64,000 bases of DNA from assembly GCF_024171895.1 (NCBI RefSeq), contig NZ_JAMTCQ010000009.1, positions 657,318 to 721,317 of the forward strand, written 5' to 3'. Shown here in pieces: positions 1-8,353 of this stretch; positions within the stretch are counted from its first letter, which is position 1; the number at the start of each line of letters is the position of its first letter. The DNA comes from Prauserella halophila. Lineage in GTDB: Bacteria > Actinomycetota > Actinomycetes > Mycobacteriales > Pseudonocardiaceae. The position numbers and the translations under genes were made by a program. A model generated the notes under the pieces. That model made no database searches. It was not told the origin of the DNA and saw nothing but the letters and a program-made list of their open reading frames with translations.

Positions 1-511
1 CGGCCAGGTCGGGGGAGGCGAGGTAGTCGCGGCACAGTGAGCGGAACGGCTCGTCGCGGGGTAATGAGATCGCCAGTGCCGTCGGAGTGAGGCGGCGCAG
101 CTCGTGCAGCGTCAGGTCGATGACAGCGCCGTCACGTCCTGCGACGTCGTAGTCCGGAGCGAATTCGTTCGCTGTGCGCAGGAGTTCGCGCAGCAGGGGG
201 CCGACCTCGGCGACCATGCAGCGCGTTGGCCACCACGGCACGGCATCCGGCTCGATGTACATGCTCCATGTCGTCACCTCGTCCATCAGTACCTCGTGCG
301 CGACGCCCGGTGGGATGAGGACGGCGCGGTCGGTGGGGACCGTCCACGACCCGTCGTCCGTCTCGACCTGCATCACCCCGCTTGCGCCGTACAGCAGCTG
401 CGCCCGGCGATGTGCATGCCGGGGCAGCAAGTGAGCGGGCGGGTAGTCCGTCCCGATCGGGAGCACGTCGATCGGCAGATGATCGACATCGTCGAGGCGG
501 ATGTTGTGCAC
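1..511 (-). CDS. AraC-family transcriptional regulator, cupin-type sensor half (partial)
   Basis: The reading frame starts at a GTG right after an in-frame TAG and runs off the window edge, so only about 170 N-terminal residues are present. They read as the cupin sensor domain of AraC regulators: a PRHAHRRAQLLYG segment, a V-P-x-D-R-A-V-L-I-P-P-G-x-x-H core and a WSMYIEP strand. The two C-terminal AraC helix-turn-helices would lie outside the window. It is divergent from a TauE/SafE-type permease with about 85 bases between, so it probably controls that exporter. The effector is unknown. Family call is solid, target is inference. Confidence 0.75.
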   Translation of the reverse strand, partial: MHNIRLDDVDHLPIDVLPIGTDYPPAHLLPRHAHRRAQLLYGASGVMQVETDDGSWTVPTDRAVLIPPGVAHEVLMDEVTTWSMYIEPDAVPWWPTRCMVAEVGPLLRELLRTANEFAPDYDVAGRDGAVIDLTLHELRRLTPTALAISLPRDEPFRSLCRDYLASPDLA

Positions 512-595
512 GACGCCATCCTAGTGGCGAGAACACGAAAGTAGGCGATCAACAATCGATTGCTTGCCTACACGGGTTCGCGGTCGGATGGAAGC

Positions 596-1393
596 GTGTC
601 GATACTCGTTCTGTTCCTTGTGGGCTCGGCCGTCGGGGTGACGACGGTTCTGTTCGGCTTCGGCGGAGGCTTCGTCACCGTCCCGATCATCCTGTTCGTC
701 GACGCAGCGCGGGGGCCGGATGCATTGCGCATCGCGGTTGCGACGTCGGCGCTGGTCATGCTCGTCAACGCGGTCGTCGCGACCTCGGCCACGCGGCGGA
801 GCGTCCTTGCCCACCTTCGCGGGCGGCTGCCACTGTTCGTTCTGCTCGCTCTCGGCGGCGCGATCGGCGGGCTCGGCGCACTGTTCGTGCCGGACGTCGT
901 CCCGCGCTGGGGCTTCGTGGCCTACATCGGCATCACCGTCGTCGACCTGCTGCTTCGCCCTGGATTCCTGCCCGGACGTGGGGCGGGGCGACGGTCGAGG
1001 GCAGCCGGCGGTCGTCCGCTGCCGAACGGCTGGGGAACACCGATCGGGGGAATCGCGTCGTTCCTCGGCGTCGGCGGGAGCGTGATGACCGTCCCGATGC
1101 TGCGCCGGTCCGGGATGGACATGGGCGTAGCGACCTCGCTCGCGAACCCGTTGACCATTGCGATCGCGGTACCGGCGATGCTCGTGGCGTTCGCGTTCGG
1201 AGGCGCCGTCGCCTCGGCCCCTGGCCTGGTCGGAACGGTCGACGTCGTCTCGGCGCTTGCCCTGCTCGCCGGCGCGATCCCCGTCATCGTGCTGCTGCGC
1301 CGGCGGCCGCCGAGGATTCCGGATGCGGTACACAGCTGGGCCTACCTGGCGTTGCTCGTGGTGGCCGCGACGGCCGTGGCCGTGACGGGATGA
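596..1393 (+). CDS. TSUP-family (TauE/SafE) membrane permease
   Basis: About 265 residues, almost all hydrophobic, with the two pseudo-repeated Gly-rich entry segments of the TauE/SafE (TSUP) family: FGFGGGFVTVPII near the N-terminus and FLGVGGSVMTVPML in the second half. Seven to eight membrane segments are expected. Known relatives export sulfite, sulfoacetate or other small organic anions; the substrate here cannot be read from sequence. The GTG at 596 is preferred because it begins directly with the first membrane helix; a TTG at 560 would add 12 polar residues. It is divergent from the AraC-type regulator to the left. Confidence 0.8.
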   Translation: MSILVLFLVGSAVGVTTVLFGFGGGFVTVPIILFVDAARGPDALRIAVATSALVMLVNAVVATSATRRSVLAHLRGRLPLFVLLALGGAIGGLGALFVPDVVPRWGFVAYIGITVVDLLLRPGFLPGRGAGRRSRAAGGRPLPNGWGTPIGGIASFLGVGGSVMTVPMLRRSGMDMGVATSLANPLTIAIAVPAMLVAFAFGGAVASAPGLVGTVDVVSALALLAGAIPVIVLLRRRPPRIPDAVHSWAYLALLVVAATAVAVTG

Positions 1394-1432
1394 TCTGCAC
1401 CGCGCATCGGAACGTCACCAGGATTCCACGTT

Positions 1433-1843
1433 CTATCGATGGTCCTGGTTCGCGAATCGTGCCCGGGCCGCCTCACCGGTCGGTGTGAAGAAGTTGATCA
1501 GGTTGCCGTCCGGGTCCCTGACGAGGAGCGAGCGGTTGCCCCACGGCATGTCGGTGGGTTCGTTGACGAACACGTCCACGACGCCCTGCAACGCCCGGTG
1601 GGTCGCGTCGACGTCGTCGACCATGAAGTCCAGGGCGACGCTGCGGTTGGCGCGAGCCTCGGCGACCTCGTCCCCGAGCAACGCCACCGTCGCGGAGTCG
1701 GCGATCGCGAGGGTGCCGGACGGGGTGCGCAGTTCGGCGAACATCGGGTGGAGGCGCGCGGCGCTGATCCCGGTGGCCTTCTCGTAGAACGTGACGAGGG
1801 TGTCCAGGTCGTCGGTGAAGATCCGCGTGGCTGCCAGGTGCAT
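1433..1843 (-). CDS. VOC-family (glyoxalase/bleomycin-resistance-like) protein
   Basis: 136 residues forming one vicinal-oxygen-chelate unit pair: an N-terminal RIFTDDLDTLVTFYEKATG strand-helix, a central ALDFMVDDVDAT strand and the C-terminal LLVRDPDGNLINFF signature. The perfect AGGAGG just upstream fixes the ATG. VOC proteins are metal-dependent isomerases, dioxygenases or ligand sequesterers; the reaction here is unknown. It is divergent from a WYL-domain regulator 96 bases away, a pairing common in actinobacteria, so it is probably that regulator's target. Confidence 0.85.
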   Translation of the reverse strand: MHLAATRIFTDDLDTLVTFYEKATGISAARLHPMFAELRTPSGTLAIADSATVALLGDEVAEARANRSVALDFMVDDVDATHRALQGVVDVFVNEPTDMPWGNRSLLVRDPDGNLINFFTPTGEAARARFANQDHR

Positions 1844-1939
1844 GTTGTTCCTCCTTGGGTGTCCACGTGGCTTGGGATGTCGCCACTGATCGGACGGTAT
1901 GCCTAATACCGGGCGGAAACTGACCGCTATTACGAGACA

Positions 1940-2938
1940 ATGGGTGTCGTGGCAGATCCGACCGCGCGGACGCTGCAGCTGCTGGAGTTGCTGCAGTCCT
2001 CACCCCAGCGCACCGTTGCCGAGCTGGCGGAGCGCCTCGGTGTCGACGAGCGGACGGTGCGCCGGGACGTGGCGCGGCTGATCGAGTTGGGCGTGCACGT
2101 CGAGTCCGTGCGAGGTAGGTACGGCGGCTATCGGCTCGCACCCGGCCGGCGGGTCCTCCCGATCAGGTTCAGCGGCGAAGAAGTGGTGGCGGTCTATCTC
2201 GGGCTGGCCCACTCGCGGACGGCGTCGGGTGAGCCGGAGATCGCCGTTGAGACCGCGATGTCCAAGATCAAACGAGCGATGCGTCCCGATGACGCGGAGC
2301 GGATCGACGCGGTACTCGGTGCGATGACGCCCGGCGCACCGCACCCGAACCTCGACCCCGACCCTGCTGTGATGCTGGTCCTCGCCGAGGCGGTCAACTT
2401 CCGCCGGGCCGTCGACGTGCGGTATCGCAGCGGTGAGGGTGTTGCGTCACGCCGCAAGGTCCAGCCGTACAGCCTGGCTGCGTACGCGGGCCGGTGGTAT
2501 CTCGTGGCGCTCGACACCGCGAAGCGGGAGGAGCGCACGTTTCGTGTCGACCGGATCCGTACGGCTCGTTCGCTCCCGGAAACCTTCGATGCGCCCTGGC
2601 AGGGGGACGCGGCGCCCCGGCTCGTCGAGCGCTTCGCCGCCGCGGACTACCGCTGGCGGGTCGTGCTTCGCGTTCGAGCTACGGAGGACCACATCCGCGC
2701 ACATCTCCCGCCCAGCGTCGCGCGGCTGGAACCCGTGGACCCTGGGATGGAGGCCGCGTGCGAATCCGACCCGCCCTGGCATCGAGCCGAGATCCATGCG
2801 GAGAGCCTTCACTGGCTTCCTGCTGTCATTGCGGCACTCGACTGTGAGGTGGTGATCGATCGCCCCGATGAGCTCCGCGATCGGGTGAAGACCGCAGCGA
2901 TGAGGATGCTTCGTGCGGCGTCGGATGAGGGCCGGTGA
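1940..2938 (+). CDS. YafY-type HTH/WYL-domain transcriptional regulator
   Basis: 332 residues with an N-terminal DeoR-like helix-turn-helix (TVAELAERLGVDERTVRRDVARL, recognition helix about residues 30-45) followed by RYGGYRL and a WYL domain with a PYSLAAYAGRWYLVALD core and a FRVDRI segment. WYL domains bind ligands, often nucleotides or nucleic acid, and control the DNA-binding half. The ATG at 1940 or the GTG three codons later could start it. It is divergent from the VOC gene, which is its likely target together with itself. Confidence 0.85.
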   Translation: MGVVADPTARTLQLLELLQSSPQRTVAELAERLGVDERTVRRDVARLIELGVHVESVRGRYGGYRLAPGRRVLPIRFSGEEVVAVYLGLAHSRTASGEPEIAVETAMSKIKRAMRPDDAERIDAVLGAMTPGAPHPNLDPDPAVMLVLAEAVNFRRAVDVRYRSGEGVASRRKVQPYSLAAYAGRWYLVALDTAKREERTFRVDRIRTARSLPETFDAPWQGDAAPRLVERFAAADYRWRVVLRVRATEDHIRAHLPPSVARLEPVDPGMEAACESDPPWHRAEIHAESLHWLPAVIAALDCEVVIDRPDELRDRVKTAAMRMLRAASDEGR

Positions 2939-3007
2939 CCGAGTTGGCCGTGGCGGAAAACCGGAGCCACGGTCGGTTTTGCCGGGACTGCGGCCGGAAC
3001 ATCGGAG

Positions 3008-3817
3008 ATGCTGTTCGCGGCTCATCTCGGCGACGACCCCGTCCGCCGTCACGGCCTTGCCGTCCAAGCCGATGCTGCCGTCGACCTTTCGGCCCGTCAC
3101 CTCAGCTTCGTCGAGACGGGCCGGTCCCGGCCGAGCCCGGACGTGATCGAACGCCTCTGCGAAGAGCTGGAGGTTCCCTTGCGGGAACGAAACCGACTCC
3201 ATCTCGCGGCAGGATTCGCCCCGCTGCATCCCGAACGGCCGCTCGCCGACATCGGAGAAGCCGGTGCCGCGGTGGACGCACTACTCGCCGGGCACGAGCC
3301 GTACCCCGCCATGGCGGTGAACGTGCGCTGGGAACTGCTGGCCGGAAACCGGCCGGCACGGGCCGCCTTCGGTGACGTGGCGCCTTCCCTGCTGGAGCCG
3401 CCGGTCAACGTCCTGCGCAACACGCTGCATCCCGACGGCTTGGCGCGCCAACTGGGGAACTACAGCCAGTGGCGCACCCACATCCTGCGCCGGGTCCGGC
3501 GGCAACTCGACCGGACCGCAGCGCCAGGGCTGGCCGAGCTGCTCGCCGAGATCGCTTCCTACCCCGTTCCTGCCGGCAACGATGTCGTACTCGGTGAACC
3601 CGGTGATCCGGTCATCCCGATGCTGTTGCGAACGCCCGGTGGTCCGATGCGACTGCTCTACACCCTCACCGTCTTCGGTGCGGCTCGCGACGTGACGACG
3701 GACGAGGTCGCCGTCGAGTCGTTCTTTCCTGCCGATCCGGCGAGCCGGCAGTTGCTGCAGGAGCTGGCTGCCGGTGCGCCGTCCCACGTCGCCTCGCCGG
3801 AAGGCCCGGACTCGTGA
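3008..3817 (+). CDS. MmyB-like transcriptional regulator with degraded N-terminal HTH (possible pseudogene)
   Basis: The C-terminal three quarters are a clear MmyB-like ligand-binding domain: SARHLSFVETGRSRPS, PLRERNRLHLAAGFAP, then PYPAMAVNVRWELLAGN and LRNTLHPDGLA. The XRE helix-turn-helix that should precede it is damaged. Family members have a conserved R-x-x-x-x-L-S-Q-x-x-L-A helix, which is missing here, and there is an apparent insertion just before SARHLSF. No better upstream start exists: the frame is open back to the preceding stop, but that stretch is not HTH-like. DNA binding is probably lost. It follows the WYL gene on the same strand. Confidence 0.55.
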   Translation: MLFAAHLGDDPVRRHGLAVQADAAVDLSARHLSFVETGRSRPSPDVIERLCEELEVPLRERNRLHLAAGFAPLHPERPLADIGEAGAAVDALLAGHEPYPAMAVNVRWELLAGNRPARAAFGDVAPSLLEPPVNVLRNTLHPDGLARQLGNYSQWRTHILRRVRRQLDRTAAPGLAELLAEIASYPVPAGNDVVLGEPGDPVIPMLLRTPGGPMRLLYTLTVFGAARDVTTDEVAVESFFPADPASRQLLQELAAGAPSHVASPEGPDS

Positions 3818-3827
3818 GCGGGACAAG

Positions 3828-3895
3828 TTGATTCCCACCACGCCTTGAGTCCCGCCACGCGTTGGGTCCCACCGTGCATTGAGTCCCACCGCGCG
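3828..3895. repeat. Four imperfect 17-bp tandem repeats
   Basis: Four head-to-tail 17-base units (3828-3844, 3845-3861, 3862-3878, 3879-3895), consensus TTGAGTCCCACCACGCG, lie in the gap between the MmyB-like gene and the RibD-like gene. Units differ at two to five positions. They are outside any gene. They may be a decayed minisatellite or repeated regulator sites; nothing further can be shown. Confidence 0.8.
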
Positions 3896-3997
3896 GGGCA
3901 GCTCCCGGAAAGCCGCCGCTTGCGGCCTGGGTGCCGCGGGCCTACGTTCGGCGTGGAGCGAGGGCGAGCCGCAGTCGGGCGTGGAGAGTGAGGACGT

Positions 3998-4561
3998 GTG
4001 GGAACGCTGAGCTACACCGCGACCGTCTCACTCGACGGGTACGCCGCCGACGCGGATGGTGACTTCCAGTGGTCGGCGCCCGACGACGAGGCGTTCCAGT
4101 TCCATATCGACCGCATGGCCGTGGTGTCGACCGAGGTGCTGGGGCGCAACACGTATCTGCTGATGCGGTACTGGGACTCCGAACCGGCCGACGGCTCCTG
4201 GGGTGCTGCGGAGCACGAGTTCGCCCGGCGCTGGCACAGCATCGAGCACGTCGTCGTTTCCTCGACCCTGACGCGAGACGATCTCGCGTCGGAACGGGAC
4301 CGGCTGGTGCCCGGGCTCGGTCTCGCCGAGCTGGAGAAGATCGTTGCCGACGCTGCCGGTGAGGTCGAGATCTTCGGGCCGACGACGGCGAGTGCGGCGA
4401 TCCGTGCCGGCATGGTGCGGGACTTCCGGTTCTTCGTCGTTCCCAAGGTGGTCGGCGGCGGCCTCCGGGCCCTGCCCGATGGCGCGCAGCTCGACGTGCG
4501 TCTCGCCGAGCACCAGATCTTCGGCAACGGCATCGCGTACCTGCACTACGAGCCGCGTTGA
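3998..4561 (+). CDS. Dihydrofolate-reductase-fold (RibD C-terminal-like) protein
   Basis: 187 residues of the RibD_C/DHFR-like family: N-terminal SLDGYAADADGDFQW (substrate-loop SLDG motif), VLGRNTYLLMRYW (the GRxTY nucleotide-binding turn) and a C-terminal VVPKVVGGGLR before the last strands. The family uses NAD(P)H in small-molecule reductions; these short stand-alone members are mostly uncharacterised. GTG start with a GAG-rich ribosome site ahead of it. The next gene begins 28 bases downstream on the same strand and may be cotranscribed. Confidence 0.85.
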   Translation: MGTLSYTATVSLDGYAADADGDFQWSAPDDEAFQFHIDRMAVVSTEVLGRNTYLLMRYWDSEPADGSWGAAEHEFARRWHSIEHVVVSSTLTRDDLASERDRLVPGLGLAELEKIVADAAGEVEIFGPTTASAAIRAGMVRDFRFFVVPKVVGGGLRALPDGAQLDVRLAEHQIFGNGIAYLHYEPR

Positions 4562-4589
4562 GCGGGGCACGTCAGGAGAGGACCGGCAC

Positions 4590-5114
4590 ATGACCACCGT
4601 CTCCCAACTGCGCAAGGCGGCACTCGCCCTGCCGGGGACCGAGGAGGGAACCCACCTCGGCATGGCTGCGTTTTCCGTGCGCGGCAAGGGGTTCGCGTCG
4701 GTGGCGAAGGGCGGATGGGTGCAACTCCGGCTTCCCGCCGACGAGGCCGACGCCGCGCTGGCGGTACACCCGAGCGGCGAACGACTGGCCCGGGCTGGCA
4801 CGCCGATCGGGTTCCGCGTGCCGCTCACCGACGTCAACGGCAAGGATCTCAACGCGTTGGTCAGGGCGGCGTGGACGCACCGTGCCCCGAAGCGTCTCGT
4901 GACCGCGACATCCCAGGACGGAAACGACGGTGACCTGCCTGCGTCGATCGGGAAACCCGCCACCGGAGCGTTGCTCGGCGCGGGGATCACGACGCTGGCT
5001 CAGGTCGCGACGAGGACCGAACAGGAGCTGCTGGCCCTGCACGGCGTCGGCCCGAAAGCCGTCCGCATCCTGCGGGAGGTACTGGCCGAGCAGGGGCGGT
5101 CGCTGCGCGAGTAG
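4590..5114 (+). CDS. MmcQ/YjbR-like protein with C-terminal helix-hairpin-helix
   Basis: 174 residues in two parts. Residues 1-105 look like a MmcQ/YjbR fold (LRKAALALPGTEEGTHLGMAAFSVRGKGFASV), a double-wing DNA-binding-type fold of unclear role. The last 55 residues (TGALLGAGITTLAQVATRTEQ, then HGVGPKAVRILREVL) form a helix-hairpin-helix unit typical of nonspecific DNA contacts. The ATG follows AGGAGAG at the right distance. The combination suggests a nucleic-acid-binding accessory protein; the function is not known. Confidence 0.75.
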   Translation: MTTVSQLRKAALALPGTEEGTHLGMAAFSVRGKGFASVAKGGWVQLRLPADEADAALAVHPSGERLARAGTPIGFRVPLTDVNGKDLNALVRAAWTHRAPKRLVTATSQDGNDGDLPASIGKPATGALLGAGITTLAQVATRTEQELLALHGVGPKAVRILREVLAEQGRSLRE

Positions 5115-5282
5115 GGGCGTTCGACGGTCGGTACGGTCGATCGGGCACCATCCGCCTGCCGACGTAGCAGAGGTTTCGCCGGGCCCGCAGGGACGACCCA
5201 CAGGTCGGACCACGTCGATCACTCGGTCGTCGGACAGGGAACGTCCGGGACGACACGTGACCACGAACAGAGGAGCGAACGC

Positions 5283-6140
5283 ATGACGATCCTGAGCGAG
5301 CAGTACACGCTGTCGAACGGTGTCGAGATCCCCAAGCTGGGCCTGGGCACGTGGTTCATCGCCGACGACGAGGCGCCGCAGGCGGTACGCGACGCCGTCG
5401 AGATCGGCTATCGCAACCTCGACACCGCCCAGGCCTACGGCAACGAGCGTGGCGTCGGCGAAGGCGTGCGCACCAGCGGTGCGGCCCGCGACGAGCTGTT
5501 CGTGTCGACCAAACTGGCCGCCGAGATCAAGGACTACGACGAGGCGGTCGCCGCGATCGACGGTTCCCTCACGACCATGGGGCTCGACCACGTCGACCTG
5601 ATGCTCATCCACAGCCCGCAACCGTGGGGCGACTTCCGTGGCGGCGACTACTTCGAGGGCAACCGCGCTGCGTGGCGTGCCCTCGAAGACGCGTACCGGG
5701 CAGGCAAGGTTCGCTCCGTCGGCGTCTCCAACTTCCAGCAGCAGGACGTGGAGAACATCCTCGACGGCTGCACGGTTGCGCCGCAGGTGAATCAACTGCT
5801 GGTCCACGCCGGTAACACCCCGACCGACCTCGTCTCCTACTGCGAGAGCAAGAACATCCTCGTGGAGGCGTACTCGCCGATCGCCCACGGGGCGGTTCTG
5901 GACAACAAGGAGTTGCAGGCGATGGCCGCTCGGTACGGCGTCTCGGTTCCGCAGCTCTGCATCCGCTACACCCTGCAGTTGGGTACCGTGTCGCTGCCGA
6001 AGACCGCGAATCCGGAGCACATGCGCTCCAACGCCGCGGTGGACTTCACGATCTCGGGCTCCGACATGGCCGCGTTGCGGGCACTGACTGCGCAGGATTA
6101 CGGCGAGGCCAGCGTGTTCCCGGTCTACAGCGGACGGTGA
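5283..6140 (+). CDS. Aldo/keto reductase (2,5-diketo-D-gluconate reductase type)
   Basis: 285 residues, the normal length for a monomeric NADPH-dependent aldo-keto reductase of the bacterial AKR5 type. The catalytic tetrad is visible: Asp and Tyr in NLDTAQAYGNE, Lys in FVSTKLA, His in DLMLIHSP. The cofactor-binding end PKTANPEHMRSN is also present. It reduces aldehydes or ketones; the physiological substrate is unknown. A strong AGAGGAGC ribosome site precedes the ATG. It stands alone between the MmcQ/YjbR-like gene and a hydrolase gene. Confidence 0.9.
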   Translation: MTILSEQYTLSNGVEIPKLGLGTWFIADDEAPQAVRDAVEIGYRNLDTAQAYGNERGVGEGVRTSGAARDELFVSTKLAAEIKDYDEAVAAIDGSLTTMGLDHVDLMLIHSPQPWGDFRGGDYFEGNRAAWRALEDAYRAGKVRSVGVSNFQQQDVENILDGCTVAPQVNQLLVHAGNTPTDLVSYCESKNILVEAYSPIAHGAVLDNKELQAMAARYGVSVPQLCIRYTLQLGTVSLPKTANPEHMRSNAAVDFTISGSDMAALRALTAQDYGEASVFPVYSGR

Positions 6141-6273
6141 GACTGGCACGGTGGGGATCGCCGGTGCTCGCCGAGGCCGGTTCGCGTCGAGCCGTCGTGA
6201 CGTCAGGAAACGCGGAAACGTGCCTCGATCAGACCCATTTGACGGGTGATGCCGACCGGAGGACGTTGGGAAG

Positions 6274-7155
6274 GTGAGAATACTCGAATTCGATGACGTT
6301 TCCCTGGCGTTCGACGAGTTCGGCGACCGGAGCGCCCCGGCGGTACTGCTCATCGCCGGTGCCACGCAGTCGATGGACTGGTGGACGCCCGAATTCTGTG
6401 AGGTCCTCGCCGCCGAAGGGCTGTACGTCATCAGGTACGACCAACGGGACACGGGACGGTCGACGACGAGCCCGCCGGGCCGACCGGACTACACGGGGGT
6501 CGACATGGCGACCGACCCGGTGCGGATCCTCGATGCACTGGACGTCGACGCGGCGCACCTCGTGGGGCTGTCGATGGGTGGCGGGATCGTGCAGTACCTC
6601 GGTGTCCACGCGGCACATCGGGTGCGGACACTCACGCTCGTCGAATCGTCACCGGCCGGAGGGGACGCAGGAGAGCTGCCGGCACCGGATGCGGCCCTGG
6701 CTGCGGCGGAGAGTGCACTTCCGGAGGTGCGTGACTGGTCCGACGCCGCGGCCGTCGTCGACCACCGGGTCGAGGGTGAACGTCCCTACGCGGGCTCGCT
6801 CGGTTTCGACGAGGAACGGTTCCGTGCGATCGCCACCGGGGAAGTGGGCCGGAGCCGGAACATGGAATCGTCGTTGACGAACCACTTCCTCGTCGCAGAC
6901 GGCGTCGAGACGGACCCGTCCGCGATCACGGCACCGGCCCTCGTCGTCCACAGCGACACGGACCCGCTGTTCCCACTGCCCCACGGCGAGGCGCTCGCCC
7001 GGATGATCCCGCGCGCCACTCTCCTGCGGGTCGAGGGCATGGGGCACGAGGCGCCGCCGCCCCGGGTGTGGGACGTCGTGGTGCCCGCACTCGTCGACCA
7101 CGTGCGGGGCCGGCGCGAGGACGCCACGTCGGGAACCACGGGCCCTGATGCGTGA
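6274..7155 (+). CDS. Alpha/beta-fold hydrolase
   Basis: 293 residues with a complete alpha/beta-hydrolase triad: nucleophile Ser in the elbow GLSMGG, acid in VVHSDTDPLFP, and His in EGMGHEAPPP. The oxyanion region and YDQRDTGRS loop resemble esterases and the aclacinomycin methylesterase RdmC-like group. Likely a cytosolic esterase of unknown substrate. GTG start after GGGAAG. The last eight bases overlap the start of a broken methyltransferase gene, so the two were probably an operon. Confidence 0.85.
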   Translation: MRILEFDDVSLAFDEFGDRSAPAVLLIAGATQSMDWWTPEFCEVLAAEGLYVIRYDQRDTGRSTTSPPGRPDYTGVDMATDPVRILDALDVDAAHLVGLSMGGGIVQYLGVHAAHRVRTLTLVESSPAGGDAGELPAPDAALAAAESALPEVRDWSDAAAVVDHRVEGERPYAGSLGFDEERFRAIATGEVGRSRNMESSLTNHFLVADGVETDPSAITAPALVVHSDTDPLFPLPHGEALARMIPRATLLRVEGMGHEAPPPRVWDVVVPALVDHVRGRREDATSGTTGPDA

Positions 7156-7631
7156 CGAGAATGCGGTGGGTGACGCGTCCCCGTGGCTCGCGGAAACCCG
7201 AACCTCGTACGACACCGATGCCGCCGGGTACACCGAAAAGGTCGACGGGCTCCTGGAGGCACATCCGCACCTGCGGGCACATCTGGATGTGCTGGTGGAA
7301 CTCGTGCAGCGCCGCGGTGGCGGCCCGGTGGCCGACGTCGGTTGCGGTCCCGGCTACGTCACGCGACATCTCCACGACGCGGGTGCGGAAGCGTTCGGGA
7401 TCGGCACGGCCCGGAGGTCATGTCCTCATCGGTTTCCACATCGGAGACGGGATCGAGCATGCCGCGACCGGATACACCGGTCGATCGATCAGTGTCGATA
7501 CCCACCTCCGACGGGCCAGCACGATGTCGGACTGGTTGCGTGCCGCCGACTTCCGCGTCCAGTCCGACTCCGTCTTCCGGCCCGACGACGATGTCCCCGG
7601 TGCGATCGTCCTCGCCACGAGGCCCGGCTGA
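7148..7631 (+). pseudogene. SAM-dependent methyltransferase with internal deletion and frame change
   Basis: The first half reads as the N-terminal part of a class I methyltransferase: a TSYDTDAAGYTEKVDG lead-in and motif I VADVGCGPGYVTRHL, then AGAEAFGI, in the frame starting at 7148. From about 7405 the homology resumes in another frame with PGGHVLIGFHIGDGIEHA and runs to the C-terminus WLRAADFRVQ...VLATRPG at 7631. The middle of the catalytic domain, roughly 60-70 codons, is missing and the frame shifts at the junction, so no active enzyme can be made. It overlaps the hydrolase stop by eight bases. Confidence 0.8.
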
Positions 7632-7712
7632 CGGCTCCGCGGACCGGCCCGCGCGCTCCGGCTCCCGGTGCGGCGGGGAATCGGATGTCCCGTTCCCAGT
7701 ACGATCACGGAC

Positions 7713-8270
7713 ATGTCGGTGTTCTGGGGTGTGCTGTCGGTCATCGGGGCGATCGTCGTACTGATCGTCGTGGGGATCGTGGGCGCGGTCGTCGTCGCTC
7801 GCGTGCGGTTCCGCCGGCTGCTGCGGCTGCAGGAGAAGCAGAGCGCGGAGTTTCCGACCTGGGCTCGTGACCACGGTTACGAGTACTCCGAGAACTTTCC
7901 GGAGTCCGAGGTCGAGCGGACCCGCGGTATGGGCGCGTTGCGGCCGTTCAGCGACTTCGTCGTGTCGCGAGCGCACCACGTCTTCTACGACGTTGCGGAC
8001 GGGAAGACGCGGTTCGTCTTCCAGCTGAGCGTGTTCGGCGAGCCGCACGCCGACGCGCCGCAACGAGGTGCGCTCACCGTTGCGGTCGCCGAATTGCCCG
8101 CCGGGAAGACGCCTCCCGCGGAGGACGTTCATCTGCCTGCGAACAGTCGTGGGGAATCGAGCATCCACGCGCGCGGCCGATGGGTGACGAGCTTCGTCGG
8201 CGGCCCGCTCACGTTCGCGTCGATGGACATCGTCACCGGCGGTCTCGACCGGCATCTCGACCCTGCGTGA
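7713..8270 (+). CDS. Membrane-anchored protein of unknown function
   Basis: 185 residues with one N-terminal membrane helix (about residues 3-28, WGVLSVIGAIVVLIVVGIVGAVVV) followed by a basic stop-transfer RVRFRRLLR and a soluble domain of about 150 residues facing the cytoplasm. The soluble part contains WARDHGYEYSENFPE and a repeated aromatic/hydrophobic strand pattern. I do not recognise the family. The ATG at 7713 is chosen because it abuts the membrane helix. It stands alone, with about 80 bases to the convergent aldolase gene. Confidence 0.65.
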   Translation: MSVFWGVLSVIGAIVVLIVVGIVGAVVVARVRFRRLLRLQEKQSAEFPTWARDHGYEYSENFPESEVERTRGMGALRPFSDFVVSRAHHVFYDVADGKTRFVFQLSVFGEPHADAPQRGALTVAVAELPAGKTPPAEDVHLPANSRGESSIHARGRWVTSFVGGPLTFASMDIVTGGLDRHLDPA

Positions 8271-8353
8271 GACATCGGCGCGACACGTGAACGCCGGTGC
8301 GCCGGCGCCCGCGTGGCCGCCCGCGGTGTGGGCGAGCACATGCGACCGCGCCG

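Noticed and set aside
4572-6452. 626-residue minus-strand frame
   Set aside because: Antisense to the MmcQ/YjbR-like and aldo-keto reductase genes, both with clear motifs and ribosome sites.
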